Of a stretch of DNA of 64,000 bases, positions 26,655 to 35,400 are shown piece by piece; within the stretch, counting starts at the first letter, position 1; each line of letters starts with the position of its first letter. A model generated the notes under the pieces. That model was not told the DNA's origin. It ran no database searches and saw only the letters and a list, made by a program, of their open reading frames with translations. The DNA is taken from positions 1-64,000 of the forward strand of contig JAEWHT010000455.1 of the NCBI GenBank assembly GCA_023387695.1, in the 5' to 3' direction. The position numbers were made by a program, and so were the translations under genes. This DNA comes from Pseudomonadota bacterium. GTDB taxonomy: Bacteria > Pseudomonadota > Alphaproteobacteria > Rhizobiales > Xanthobacteraceae.

Positions 26655-26660
26655 TATAAT
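26655..26660 (+). promoter_or_regulatory. Possible -10 box for pcaHG
   Basis: TATAAT at 26655-26660 lies 55 bp before the pcaH start, inside an unusually AT-rich patch of this GC-rich window. TTATA and TATAA flank it as a small inverted repeat. No convincing -35 is seen, which fits an activator-dependent promoter (PcaQ-type LysR control is usual for pca genes in this order). Confidence 0.35.
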
Positions 26661-26714
26661 GATTGGCGCAAATGTTGACCGGCCAGCCCAGAATGGCCGG
26701 GGAGGAGTTCGCCA

Positions 26715-27416
26715 ATGACATTCATCTATCCCACCGGCAGCAACAAGGCGCACCCGCTGCCGCTGTCGCCCGAGTACAAGAGCTCGATCAAGCGCGCGCC
26801 GAACAAGCCTTTGATCCCGATGCGCCACACGCTGTCGGAACTCACCGGCCCGGTCTATGGCCACGAGACCGTTCGCGAGGGCGACAGCGATCTCACTACA
26901 CAGCACAAGGGCGAGCCGCTCGGCGAGCGCATCATCGTGCACGGCCATGTCCGTGACGAGGACGGTCGCGGCGTGCCGAACTCGCTGGTCGAGATCTGGC
27001 AGGCCAATGCCTGCGGTCGCTACGTCCATGTCCGCGACCAGCATCCGGCACCGCTCGATCCCAATTTCACGGGCGCGGGCCGCACCGTGAGCGATGCCGC
27101 CGGTTATTACCGCTTCGTCACCATCAAGCCCGGCGCCTATCCCTGGGGCAATCACCACAATGCCTGGCGTCCCGCCCACATCCATCTCTCGGTGTTCGGC
27201 CATTCCTTCGTCACGCGGCTGGTGACGCAGATGTATTTCCCGGGCGACCCGCTGTTCCCGTTCGATCCGATCTTCAACTCGGTGCCGGACGAGAAGGCGC
27301 GGATGCGCATGGTCTCGTCGTTCGACCTGGAGAACACCAAGCCCGAATGGGCGCTGTGCTACCGCTTTGACATCGTGCTGCGCGGCCAGAACGCCACCCC
27401 CATGGAGAATCACTAA
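26715..27416 (+). CDS. pcaH: Protocatechuate 3,4-dioxygenase beta subunit
   Basis: 233 aa, the catalytic, iron-bearing subunit. Fe ligands: Tyr in GRYVHVRDQ, Tyr in PGAYPWGNH, and two His in RPAHIHLS. The N-terminal ...KPLIPMRHTLSELTGPV segment is typical of PcaH. The start ATG 26715 follows GGGGAGGAG. The alpha subunit gene begins 1 bp past the stop. The enzyme cleaves protocatechuate to 3-carboxy-cis,cis-muconate in the cytoplasm. Confidence 0.95.
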   Translation: MTFIYPTGSNKAHPLPLSPEYKSSIKRAPNKPLIPMRHTLSELTGPVYGHETVREGDSDLTTQHKGEPLGERIIVHGHVRDEDGRGVPNSLVEIWQANACGRYVHVRDQHPAPLDPNFTGAGRTVSDAAGYYRFVTIKPGAYPWGNHHNAWRPAHIHLSVFGHSFVTRLVTQMYFPGDPLFPFDPIFNSVPDEKARMRMVSSFDLENTKPEWALCYRFDIVLRGQNATPMENH

Positions 27417-27417
27417 C

Positions 27418-28020
27418 GTGCAGGATTCTGTGAAGCCCGATGGGATCACGCCGTCGCAAACCGTCGGCCCGTTCTTCAAATACGGCCTGACGCCGACCGG
27501 CGAATATGCCTGGAACGACGCGTTCACCAATTCGACGCTGACGCCCGACGTTTCCGGCGACCGCGTCCGCATCGAGGGCCGGGTGCTCGACGGCGACGGC
27601 GCCACCGTGCCTGACGCCATGCTGGAGATCTGGCAGGCCGATGCGCAGGGTCGCTACGCCGATCCGCAGGACAAGCGCGCGCTGCCGAATTCCAGCTTCC
27701 GCGGCTTTGCCCGCTGCGGCACCGACAAGGACGGCAACTATGCCTTCGACACAATCAAGCCGGGCGTCGTGCCGGATCCCGATGGCAAGCCGCAGGCGCC
27801 GCACCTCGTGCTTGCGGTCTTCGCACGCGGCATGCTGCGGCATCTCTATACCCGCATCTATTTCAGCGACGAGGCCGGCAACGCCGCCGATCCCGTGTTG
27901 ACGCTGGTCCCCGCCGACCGTCGCGCCACGCTGACCGCGGTGCGCGAAGCCGGCAAGGCCGTCTACAAGCTCGACCTGCGCCTGCAGGGCGACAACGAGA
28001 CGGTGTTCTTCGACGTGTGA
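27418..28020 (+). CDS. pcaG: Protocatechuate 3,4-dioxygenase alpha subunit
   Basis: 200 aa, the usual PcaG length. It has the shared intradiol fold (TPSQTVGPFFKYGL, LEIWQADAQGRY) but lacks the second iron Tyr and the RPAHIH pair, as expected for the structural alpha subunit. GTG 27418 is preferred: it follows the pcaH stop by one base with GGAG about 10 nt upstream. It forms the (alpha-beta)-Fe protomer with PcaH. A clear terminator follows. Confidence 0.93.
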   Translation: MQDSVKPDGITPSQTVGPFFKYGLTPTGEYAWNDAFTNSTLTPDVSGDRVRIEGRVLDGDGATVPDAMLEIWQADAQGRYADPQDKRALPNSSFRGFARCGTDKDGNYAFDTIKPGVVPDPDGKPQAPHLVLAVFARGMLRHLYTRIYFSDEAGNAADPVLTLVPADRRATLTAVREAGKAVYKLDLRLQGDNETVFFDV

Positions 28021-28022
28021 GG

Positions 28023-28036
28023 CAATTGCGCAATTG
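28023..28036. repeat. 14-bp perfect palindrome
   Basis: CAATTGC directly followed by its reverse complement GCAATTG, 2 bp after the pcaG stop and before the terminator. It could be an operator-like site or part of the 3' structure. Confidence 0.4.
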
Positions 28037-28050
28037 CTTGCTTTGCTGCG

Positions 28051-28082
28051 ATGCCCGGGGGTCTCCCGGGCATTTGCTTTTT
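28051..28082 (+). terminator. Rho-independent terminator after pcaG
   Basis: Nine-bp stem ATGCCCGGG / CCCGGGCAT with a GGTCT loop, followed by TTGCTTTTT. It closes the pcaHG transcript. Confidence 0.8.
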
Positions 28083-28242
28083 GAGCACCCGCAGCGCGCC
28101 CTGATGTGACGTGTCTTGATGCAACGCGTCCTACCCCCGGCTTTTTACGGAGGCCGTTGCTTCCGAATTCCGATAGCCTCGTTCAATATCCGTTGACGTG
28201 ATCGCGCTATCGTCGGGCCGGATCTCTTTGCGGGCCCCCTCC

Positions 28243-30240
28243 ATGAAAATGCGTTTGTCGATTTCCTCGACTATTGTTGCGTTTGGTCTTCTCCTTGTCG
28301 TCGGCTTCTCGGCGGTGCTGGCGACCAGCGTCTACGCGTTGCGTGAGCTTAAGGTCGGCGGTCCGCTCTATTCCGACATCAAGCTGGGTAACGATCTCGT
28401 CGCCGACATTCTGCCGCCTCCGGCCTACGTGCTCGAAGCCTACCTGGTTGCAACGCTGGCGATGCGGGAGCCGGATCGCCTGGCCGCTCACGGCGAGCGT
28501 CTGGTCCAGCTCCGAAAGGACTATGAGGACCGCAAGGCATTCTGGAGCACGTCCAGCCTGGCCGCGGATCTGAAGACGGCATTGGTCTCGAAATCCGACG
28601 TCGAAGTTCAGAAGTTCTGGAAGCTGGTGTTCGATCAGCTCGTGCCGGCTCTGACTGGCAAGGACGCGATTTCGGCCGAGCGGGCTTACGCTCAATTGAG
28701 GGACACCTACACGGCCCATCGCGGCATCATCGATGGCATCGTCGAGGGGGCCAACAAGCAGAACGCCGACATGGAAAAGCTCGCCGCCGAGCGCGACGCC
28801 TCTATTTCCTATGTCGTGTGGGGCGTATCCGCGGCCGTGCTTGCCCTGATCATCGGCGGTATCGGATTCGTCGCTTTCGGGGTGGTGCGCCCGATCGTTC
28901 GGATGACCGGCGCGATGCAGAAGCTCGCGACCGGCGATCTCTCCGCGGACGTACCCTATGCGACGCGCCGCGACGAAGTGGGCTCGATGGCCAGCGCGCT
29001 GGCCGTTTTCAAGCAGGGCGCGCTCGACAATGCGCGGCTGCGCGAGGAGCAGGTTCGCAACGAGGAACAGGCAAACGTGGCGAAGCGCAAGGCGCTGCTG
29101 AACATGGCTGCCACCGTGGAGCGCGAAACCGGAGCATCGGTTCAGACGGCCACCGGCGCAACCCAGGGTGTGGAGCGTGCTGCCACCAATCTCTCGGATA
29201 TCGCGCGTGATCTGTCGATGGAATCGCAAGGCGTCGCTGCGGCCTCCGAGCAGGCCCTCGCCAGCGCGGACACCGTCTCCGCCGCGGCCGAAGAGCTGAC
29301 GGCATCGATTCGCGAGATTTCAGGACAATTGGCGCGCGCGAGCCAGGTCACCGCATCGGCCGTTGCCGGACGGGAGCGGGCGCAGGCCACCATTCAGGCC
29401 CTGTCGGGCTCCGTGAGGAAGATTGCCGAAGTCTCCGATCTGATCGGAGGCATCGCCGGCCAGACCAATTTGCTTGCCTTGAACGCGACGATCGAGGCCG
29501 CGCGCGCGGGCGAGGCCGGTCGTGGCTTCGCCGTCGTGGCCGCAGAAGTGAAATCCTTGTCCAACCAGACGGCCAAATCGACCGAAGAAATTGCCCGGCT
29601 GATCTCGGAGATTCAGGCATCGACGCAGGCCGCGGTGGATGCAGTCGAGGAGATGGGTGGCCAGATCACCGAGATCGACAGCGTTGCGACGTCGGTCGCC
29701 GCGGCCATGGAGGAGCAGGATGCGGCGACGCGTGAGATCGCGCGGTCCATCCAGGAGTCGGCATCCGCGGCCAAAGAGGTGTCTGCCAAGATCGCCCGCG
29801 TCAGCCAGGACGCCGATTCCGTCAACACAAGCGCGGCCGAGATGCGTGAGGCGATTTCCGGCGTATCTTCGAACCTGTCGTCGCTGCAATCGGTCCTCGT
29901 CCGCACCGTGCGCAGTTCGGCCGCCGAGGTCGATCGTCGTCTCAGCAAGCGCTATCCGACCGATCTGGAAGTCACCGTCACGGACAGCCGGCAAGCGATG
30001 CACGCGACCGCCTTGGTCGATCTTTCGGAAGGTGGTGCCTGGATCCGCTGCGCGCCGCAACTCGGCCTCAACGAGACCGGGGTGCTGCGTATCAAGGGAT
30101 TTGCATTGGCGCTCCCGTTCACCGTGCGGACTCTCGATGGTGAAGCCGCGCACGTGGCCTTTGCCCTGGACGACACGCAAAGGGCAGAGCTCGGCCGCTA
30201 CATCGGCCGGAATTTCGGAGAAGCGGCTGAGGCTGCCTGA
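28243..30240 (+). CDS. Methyl-accepting chemotaxis protein with C-terminal PilZ domain
   Basis: 665 aa. Membrane span at about 8-28, a periplasmic sensor of about 155 residues, second span at about 188-212, HAMP to about 265, then the methyl-accepting coiled coil. The receptor hairpin [20 protein letters not shown] begins near residue 407. The last 90 residues form a PilZ domain with RxxxR (RLSKR) and DxSxxG (DLSEGG), so the receptor should bind cyclic di-GMP. The periplasmic domain has no obvious Cache signature. ATG 28243 is preferred to an upstream GTG. Confidence 0.9.
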   Translation: MKMRLSISSTIVAFGLLLVVGFSAVLATSVYALRELKVGGPLYSDIKLGNDLVADILPPPAYVLEAYLVATLAMREPDRLAAHGERLVQLRKDYEDRKAFWSTSSLAADLKTALVSKSDVEVQKFWKLVFDQLVPALTGKDAISAERAYAQLRDTYTAHRGIIDGIVEGANKQNADMEKLAAERDASISYVVWGVSAAVLALIIGGIGFVAFGVVRPIVRMTGAMQKLATGDLSADVPYATRRDEVGSMASALAVFKQGALDNARLREEQVRNEEQANVAKRKALLNMAATVERETGASVQTATGATQGVERAATNLSDIARDLSMESQGVAAASEQALASADTVSAAAEELTASIREISGQLARASQVTASAVAGRERAQATIQALSGSVRKIAEVSDLIGGIAGQTNLLALNATIEAARAGEAGRGFAVVAAEVKSLSNQTAKSTEEIARLISEIQASTQAAVDAVEEMGGQITEIDSVATSVAAAMEEQDAATREIARSIQESASAAKEVSAKIARVSQDADSVNTSAAEMREAISGVSSNLSSLQSVLVRTVRSSAAEVDRRLSKRYPTDLEVTVTDSRQAMHATALVDLSEGGAWIRCAPQLGLNETGVLRIKGFALALPFTVRTLDGEAAHVAFALDDTQRAELGRYIGRNFGEAAEAA

Positions 30241-30321
30241 GAGCCGTGGAGCGCGCGCATCTGCCGCTGGTGTCCATAATGATGATCGTGCAGTATTGCG
30301 CGACACGGGGGCATCGTGGTC

Positions 30322-31383
30322 ATGACGAATCCGCAACTACCGGCGGTCGCTGAGCCTGGCTATCTCACCGCAACGCTGCGCAAGGCGGGCGCGCTGGATG
30401 CGGGCGCCGTGCGCGAGGTGAAGGTGCTTTACGAGCGCGACACCGTGGTCTCGCACGTCACCCGGCTCGGTCTGCGCTATGTCGGCGAGTCCACCGGTGC
30501 GCCGCAGACCTTGATCCTCAAGACACCACATGCCGATTTTGCCGAGACGCTCGCCAATGGTGGCCGGCACGAGGTGACCTTCTATACGCAGCTCGCACCG
30601 AGCATGCCGGCAGGATTGACGCCGCGCTGCTTTGACGGACTCTTCGACGAAGAGACGCTTAACTGGCATCTCTTGCTTGAAGATCTCTCGGAGAGTCATG
30701 AGATTGCGACACAATGGCCACTTCCGCCATCGCGTGAGCAGACGACTGCGATCGTCACCACGCTCGCGCGCTGGCACGCGGCGTGGTGGGATCATCCCGA
30801 TCTCGGCCACACTGTCGGCACCTGGGCGAGCCCCGAAGACAGCGCGCAGCACATCGAGACTTTCGCGGGTCATTACGACCGGTTCGCGGATCTGCTTGGC
30901 GATCGCCTCAGCGAAGAACGCCGCATTCTTTATCGGCGTCTTATTGATCAATCGGCCCGGCTCTCCGAGCGCTACTTTTCGCGCCGGAATCTCAGTATCA
31001 CCCATGGTGATGCCCATACCTGGAATTTTTTTCTCCCGCGCGCAGGCGTCGATGACACTGTGCGCATCTTCGATTTCGACTTGTGGGGCGTCAACGTCCC
31101 GACCAACGACCTCGCCTACATGATGGCGCTCCATTGGTTTCCGGAGCGTCGGCAGGCGCTCGAACGCTCGTTGCTCAATCTCTATCACGAGACGTTGCTG
31201 GCAAGCGGTATCACCGGTTACACGCGCGGCGCGCTTGATCGTGACTACCGCTGGTCGGTGCTCTGGCACATCACCAAGCCGGTCTGGCAATGGGCCATCA
31301 ACATCCCGCCGGGGATCTGGTGGCCCCATCTGGAGCGGATCATGATGGCGGTCGAGGATTTGGGGTGCGAGGAGTTGTTGTAG
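30322..31383 (+). CDS. Phosphotransferase-family protein (ecdysteroid-kinase-like/APH fold)
   Basis: 353 aa. Kinase-like APH fold: nucleotide-side lysine in LILKTPH, catalytic loop ITHGDAHTWNFF (HGDxHxxN) and metal-binding IFDFDLWG. ATG 30322 is chosen; GTG 30316 is two codons upstream. It resembles the EcKL/DUF1679 branch rather than antibiotic kinases. Cytoplasmic small-molecule kinase by fold; substrate unknown. It stands alone between the chemoreceptor and an R1 repeat. Confidence 0.78.
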   Translation: MTNPQLPAVAEPGYLTATLRKAGALDAGAVREVKVLYERDTVVSHVTRLGLRYVGESTGAPQTLILKTPHADFAETLANGGRHEVTFYTQLAPSMPAGLTPRCFDGLFDEETLNWHLLLEDLSESHEIATQWPLPPSREQTTAIVTTLARWHAAWWDHPDLGHTVGTWASPEDSAQHIETFAGHYDRFADLLGDRLSEERRILYRRLIDQSARLSERYFSRRNLSITHGDAHTWNFFLPRAGVDDTVRIFDFDLWGVNVPTNDLAYMMALHWFPERRQALERSLLNLYHETLLASGITGYTRGALDRDYRWSVLWHITKPVWQWAINIPPGIWWPHLERIMMAVEDLGCEELL

Positions 31384-31386
31384 GAC

Positions 31387-31510
31387 TCTCGTGTCCCGGG
31401 CGCGGTGCAGCGTGTAACGCTGCGCCGCAGAACCGGGACCCAGAATGCCGCGGAATGGGCCCCGGCTCAGCAGCGCATCACTTGCGTGCTGCGCAGCGTC
31501 CGGGGCACGA
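31387..31510. repeat. Dispersed palindromic repeat, family R1 copy 2
   Basis: Same element as 654-792: TCTCGTGTCCCGG start, GGGACCCAGAA and ATGGGCCCCGGCTC centre, GTCCGGGGCACG end. It is about 15 bp shorter because of an internal deletion near the middle. Again it lies between convergent genes, here the kinase-like gene and emrB. Confidence 0.8.
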
Positions 31511-31520
31511 GACCGCCCCG

Positions 31521-33071
31521 CTACTCCATCACCGCATGTTCCGGCCCGGTCGCCTGCTTGCGCAGTGTGGCCTTGGTCGAGCCGATCATCAGCGCCAGCG
31601 GGATGGTGCAGAGGATGAAGAACATCACTAGCTGATAATCGTGCGCGAAGGCGATGATCTGCGATTGCACGCTGACCATGCGGTCGGCCATGGCGCGGCC
31701 AGCATCGGTGGACAGGTTGATCATGCCGCGCACGTCGGGCATCTGGAGCGCGTGGTTGAACGGGTTGATGTACTCCGACAGGATCGCGTAGGTCTTGCGC
31801 GAGCCCTGGGTCAGCTCGGCGATGACGATGGAGATGCCGACGGAGCTTGCGACGTTACGCATCAAGGTCAGCATCGAGGTGCCGTCGGTGCGCAAATGGT
31901 TCGGCAGCGTCAGGAACGACACCGTCGACAGCGGCACGAAGACGAGGCCGAAGCCAAAGCCCTGGATCACGCTGACGATGACGATTTCCGGCACCTGGGT
32001 CTGGTCGGTCCAGCCGGTCATCCGGAACAATGAGGCCGCCGTCAACGACAGGCCGCAGATGATCAGCGTGCGCGCCTCGATGTAGCGCATGATGCGGCCG
32101 ACCATCATCATGGCGAAGAAGGTGCCGAAGCCGCGGCTCGCGAGCAGGCCGCCGGCGGTCATGATGGGATAGCCGATGACGTTCTGAAGGTAGGGCGAGG
32201 CCAGCGCCATCGTCGAGTAGAGCACGAGGCCCATCACCGTCATGAAGATGCAGCCGGTGAGGAAGTTGCGGTCTTTGAACAGCGCAAACTGGATGAAGGG
32301 GCGCGAGGTCGTGAAGGAGTGCGCAAAGAAATAATAGAACGCGATACCTGAGATGATGAACTCGGTCACGATCTCGACTGACTCGAACCAGTCGAGCTGC
32401 TCGCCGCGGTCGAGCGCGAGCTGAAGCGCGCCGATCGCGATCGCCAGCGCACCAAAGCCGAACCAGTCGAATTTCAGGCTGAGATTCTTGTCGGTCTCGT
32501 CCATGAAGACCGCGAGCCCGAGCACGGTGATCGCGCCGAACGGCAGATTGACGAAAAAGACCCAGTGCCAGGAATAGCTCTCGGTCAGCCAGGCGCCGAG
32601 CGAGGGACCCATGATCGGGCCCATCATCACGCCCATGCCCCAGATCGACATCGCGGTGGCGCGTTCCTGGAGCGTGTAATAGTCGAGCATGACGGATTGC
32701 GACAACGGCACCAAGGCGGCGCCGAACACGCCTTGCAGCAGGCGGAACAGCACCATCTGGTTGATGTCTTGTGCAAGCCCGCACAACACGGATGCGAACG
32801 TAAAGCCGGCCGCGCAGATGATGAAGATGCGTTTGCGGCCGAAGCGGTTCGAGATCCAGCCGACCGGCGCCGTCATGATGGCGGCGGCGACGATGTAGGA
32901 GGTCAGCACCCAGTTGATCTGGTCTTGCGAGGCCGACAGCGTCCCCTGCATGTAGGGCAGGGCAACGTTGGCGATCGTCGTGTCGAGCGCCTGCATGATG
33001 GTCGCCGTCATGGCGCAGATCGTCACCATGTTCCGGCGCAAGCCGGGGACCATCAGGCTGGCATTGGACAT
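31521..33071 (-). CDS. emrB: DHA2-family multidrug efflux MFS transporter (EmrB-like)
   Basis: 516 aa with about 14 membrane spans, typical of DHA2 transporters. It has motif D1 (LDTTIANVALP) at the first helix and motif A-like NRFGRKR between spans 2 and 3. ATG 33071 lies 4 bp past the emrA stop, so the genes are coupled. Proton-driven export of hydrophobic compounds through the inner membrane together with the EmrA adaptor. An outer-membrane TolC partner is not in the window. Confidence 0.92.
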   Translation of the reverse strand: MSNASLMVPGLRRNMVTICAMTATIMQALDTTIANVALPYMQGTLSASQDQINWVLTSYIVAAAIMTAPVGWISNRFGRKRIFIICAAGFTFASVLCGLAQDINQMVLFRLLQGVFGAALVPLSQSVMLDYYTLQERATAMSIWGMGVMMGPIMGPSLGAWLTESYSWHWVFFVNLPFGAITVLGLAVFMDETDKNLSLKFDWFGFGALAIAIGALQLALDRGEQLDWFESVEIVTEFIISGIAFYYFFAHSFTTSRPFIQFALFKDRNFLTGCIFMTVMGLVLYSTMALASPYLQNVIGYPIMTAGGLLASRGFGTFFAMMMVGRIMRYIEARTLIICGLSLTAASLFRMTGWTDQTQVPEIVIVSVIQGFGFGLVFVPLSTVSFLTLPNHLRTDGTSMLTLMRNVASSVGISIVIAELTQGSRKTYAILSEYINPFNHALQMPDVRGMINLSTDAGRAMADRMVSVQSQIIAFAHDYQLVMFFILCTIPLALMIGSTKATLRKQATGPEHAVME

Positions 33072-33075
33072 CGAC

Positions 33076-34239
33076 TTAGTCCTTGTCCTGGCTTGCGGTC
33101 GCCGACAGGCCGAGCAGGCCGGCGAGCGAGCGCTGGTGGCCGGTGTCGATGGTGGCATAGACACTCATGCCGGCCTTGAGCTTCTTCACGTATTTGTCGC
33201 TCGCGTCGAAATAGATCCGGATCGGCACACGCTGCACCACCTTGACGAAGTTGCCGGTGGCGTTCTGCGGCGGCAGGATCGCGAATTGCGCGCCGGTGCC
33301 GGGCGAGAGCGAACCGATCGTGCCCTTGAAGACGTGGTTCGGGAACGCGTCGACCTCGAGCGTCACTGGTTGCCCTTCGATGACGTAGGTGAGATCGCTC
33401 TCCTTCGGATTGGCGTCGACCCAGGGATGGTCGATGTCCATGATGGCGAACACCGGCGTGCCGGCGGTAACGAAGCGGCCGAGCTGGATCTGGTCGACCT
33501 GGGTGGCGACGCCGGCCATTGGCGCGAGCAACACGGTGTGCGCGAGATTGCGCTCGGCGTCACCAAGCTTGGCCTTGGCCTGTGCATAGGGAGGGAACTG
33601 CTCCATCGGCAGCTCGGGATTGCCGAGCAGCTGCGTCTTGGCGTTGGAGAGCTGCTGCCGGACGAATTGCGCCTGCGCGCCGGCCGTGACATAGGCCGTG
33701 GACGCGTTGTCGAGGTCGAGCTGCGAACCGAACTTGTTGTTGACCAGCGCCTGCTTGCGCTCGACGTCGCGCTGCTTCAGGTCCATGCCCTGCTGCGCCA
33801 GGTCGAGCATCTGGCCGTAGATCTTGATGTTGGCGACGAGATTGTCATAGGTCGTCTGCGCCTGCATCAGCTGCGCCTTGGCCTCGTCCACCGCGAGGCG
33901 GAACGGCACGGGGTCGATTTCGAACAGTTCGTCGCCCTGTTTGACCAGCTGGCCTTCCTTCACGACGACTTTCTGGATCTTGCCGGAGATGTCAGGCGTC
34001 ACCAGCACCTTCTGCGCGCCGACATAGGCATCGTCAGTGCCGACATAGCGGCCACCGTTGAGATAGAGAGTCAATCCGCCGACGACGGCGACGACCGGCA
34101 GCACCACCATCAGCAGGAAACGGCGATAGCGGCGCAGGCCGGCGATGAAGCGGCGACGCGGATCGGTGCCGGCCTTCTTGGTCGGCTTGCCGCTGTCGAT
34201 TTTCTGCTCCGGCTGGAATTTGAGGACCTGATCAGCCAT
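33076..34239 (-). CDS. emrA: HlyD/EmrA-family membrane-fusion protein
   Basis: 387 aa. Short cytoplasmic N-terminus, one membrane span (about 41-58), biotinyl-lipoyl half-motifs (GRYVGTDDAYVGAQKV and LLAPMAGVATQV), a coiled-coil hairpin and a beta-barrel. ATG 34239 has AAGGAG 8 nt upstream and overlaps the end of marR by 8 nt (ATGGCTGA). It is the periplasmic adaptor that links EmrB to an outer-membrane channel. Confidence 0.92.
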   Translation of the reverse strand: MADQVLKFQPEQKIDSGKPTKKAGTDPRRRFIAGLRRYRRFLLMVVLPVVAVVGGLTLYLNGGRYVGTDDAYVGAQKVLVTPDISGKIQKVVVKEGQLVKQGDELFEIDPVPFRLAVDEAKAQLMQAQTTYDNLVANIKIYGQMLDLAQQGMDLKQRDVERKQALVNNKFGSQLDLDNASTAYVTAGAQAQFVRQQLSNAKTQLLGNPELPMEQFPPYAQAKAKLGDAERNLAHTVLLAPMAGVATQVDQIQLGRFVTAGTPVFAIMDIDHPWVDANPKESDLTYVIEGQPVTLEVDAFPNHVFKGTIGSLSPGTGAQFAILPPQNATGNFVKVVQRVPIRIYFDASDKYVKKLKAGMSVYATIDTGHQRSLAGLLGLSATASQDKD

Positions 34240-34714
34240 AGCGCTGCTCCTTACGCGCTTGTTCCGCACCAGAGGCCTGGATCGCGGTTCGCACGTTTTC
34301 CTTGATGGTTTCGAGTTGAACGAGGAGGCGGTGGGCATCTGTCGGGCTGATGCCGTCGAGCGCGTTCGCCGTGAGTTCCGATTTCAGGCCGCTCATCTTG
34401 CCGAGCAGTGCACGGCCGGCCTTCTTGAGGTAGAGGCGCTTGACCCGGCGGTCCGAGGCGTCGCTGCGGCGCTCGATCCAGTCGCTGTCGCAGAGCTTGT
34501 CGATCAGTCGCGTCAGCGTGATCGGCTGCATTTCCAGCAGCTCGGCGAGTTCCGACTGTTTCATGCCTTCGCTGCGCTCGACCTTGGCCAGCACCGCCCA
34601 TTGGGCGCGGGTGATGCCGAAGCGCGAGGCCTCCTTGTCGGCATAGACGCGCAACAGGCGGTAGAGCTCGCCGAGGGTGAAGAGAAAGTTCTGGTCGACA
34701 GACCCGCGGGTCAT
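34232..34714 (-). CDS. MarR-family transcriptional regulator
   Basis: 160 aa. Winged helix-turn-helix typical of MarR: ITRAQWAVLAKVERSEGMKQSELAELLEMQPITLTRL and the wing DASDRRVKRLYLKKAG. ATG 34714 is preferred because TTGGAGACC sits upstream as ribosome site; the TTG within it (34729) is therefore unlikely to be the start. First gene of the marR-emrA-emrB operon, so it probably represses the operon and is relieved by pump substrates. Confidence 0.9.
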   Translation of the reverse strand: MTRGSVDQNFLFTLGELYRLLRVYADKEASRFGITRAQWAVLAKVERSEGMKQSELAELLEMQPITLTRLIDKLCDSDWIERRSDASDRRVKRLYLKKAGRALLGKMSGLKSELTANALDGISPTDAHRLLVQLETIKENVRTAIQASGAEQARKEQRYG

Positions 34715-34743
34715 AAGCTTGGTCTCCAATAAGCTTGGATATA

Positions 34744-34757
34744 ATAAGCAAGCTTAT
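34744..34757. promoter_or_regulatory. Candidate MarR operator upstream of marR-emrAB
   Basis: ATAAGC-AA-GCTTAT is a perfect 6-bp inverted repeat 30 bp upstream of the marR start, within an AT-rich patch. Two more AAGCTT-containing copies lie between it and the start codon (about 34714-34738). AT-rich short palindromes are typical MarR sites. Confidence 0.5.
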
Positions 34758-34870
34758 GATTATTTCATGGCGGGTTAACGCGACGCTGTCCCGCAGCAAA
34801 AGCATGGCTGACCGCCGCGGCGCCGGTCGTGCTTTGGGTTCCCAGGCCGAAATGCTAGAAGGCGGGCCGA

Positions 34871-35365
34871 ATGACCCTCGCAAAGCCGGCCTTTCCGACG
34901 CCCGACCATGATCACGGCCGCTGCACCGCGGACGCGCTGGCGCATGCAGAAGCGGTTTGCGAGGCTCGCGCGCAGAAATTCACTCCGATCCGCCGCCAGG
35001 TGTTGGGTGCGCTGCTCTCCAGCCATCGGCCGCTCGGCGCCTACGAAGTGATCGACGAACTCGCCAAGTCGATGCCGCGGCCGGCGCCGATCACGGTCTA
35101 CCGTGCTCTCGATTTCTTGATGGCGAACGGCCTCGTGCATCGCATCGAAAGCCGCAACGCTTATCTCGCTTGCGCTGCACACGACCATGATGCGACCTCG
35201 GCGGTCGCGTTCCTGATCTGCGAGCGCTGCGGTCTCGTCGGCGAGATCCCGTCCGGATCCTTCGCCAAGGAACTCAACGCCGCGGCGCGGGCCTCAGGCT
35301 TCGCGCCAAAGCTTTCCGTGGTCGAGATCACGGGCATCTGTACCCATTGTCAGAAAACGTCTTGA
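34871..35365 (+). CDS. zur: Fur-family regulator, probably zinc uptake regulator Zur
   Basis: 164 aa. Fur-family winged helix (ITVYRALDFLMANGLVHRI) and a dimerisation domain with two structural-zinc CxxC pairs (CERC and CTHC). The sequence RPAPITVYRALDFL and the His-rich N-terminus (DHDHG) are closer to alphaproteobacterial Zur than to Fur or Irr. It binds DNA when zinc is sufficient. ATG 34871; divergent from marR. The znuABC genes are not in the window, so metal identity is inferred. Confidence 0.8.
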   Translation: MTLAKPAFPTPDHDHGRCTADALAHAEAVCEARAQKFTPIRRQVLGALLSSHRPLGAYEVIDELAKSMPRPAPITVYRALDFLMANGLVHRIESRNAYLACAAHDHDATSAVAFLICERCGLVGEIPSGSFAKELNAAARASGFAPKLSVVEITGICTHCQKTS

Positions 35366-35400
35366 AGCAACAACGGCGCAAAGCCGGATCTCGGGAAGAC

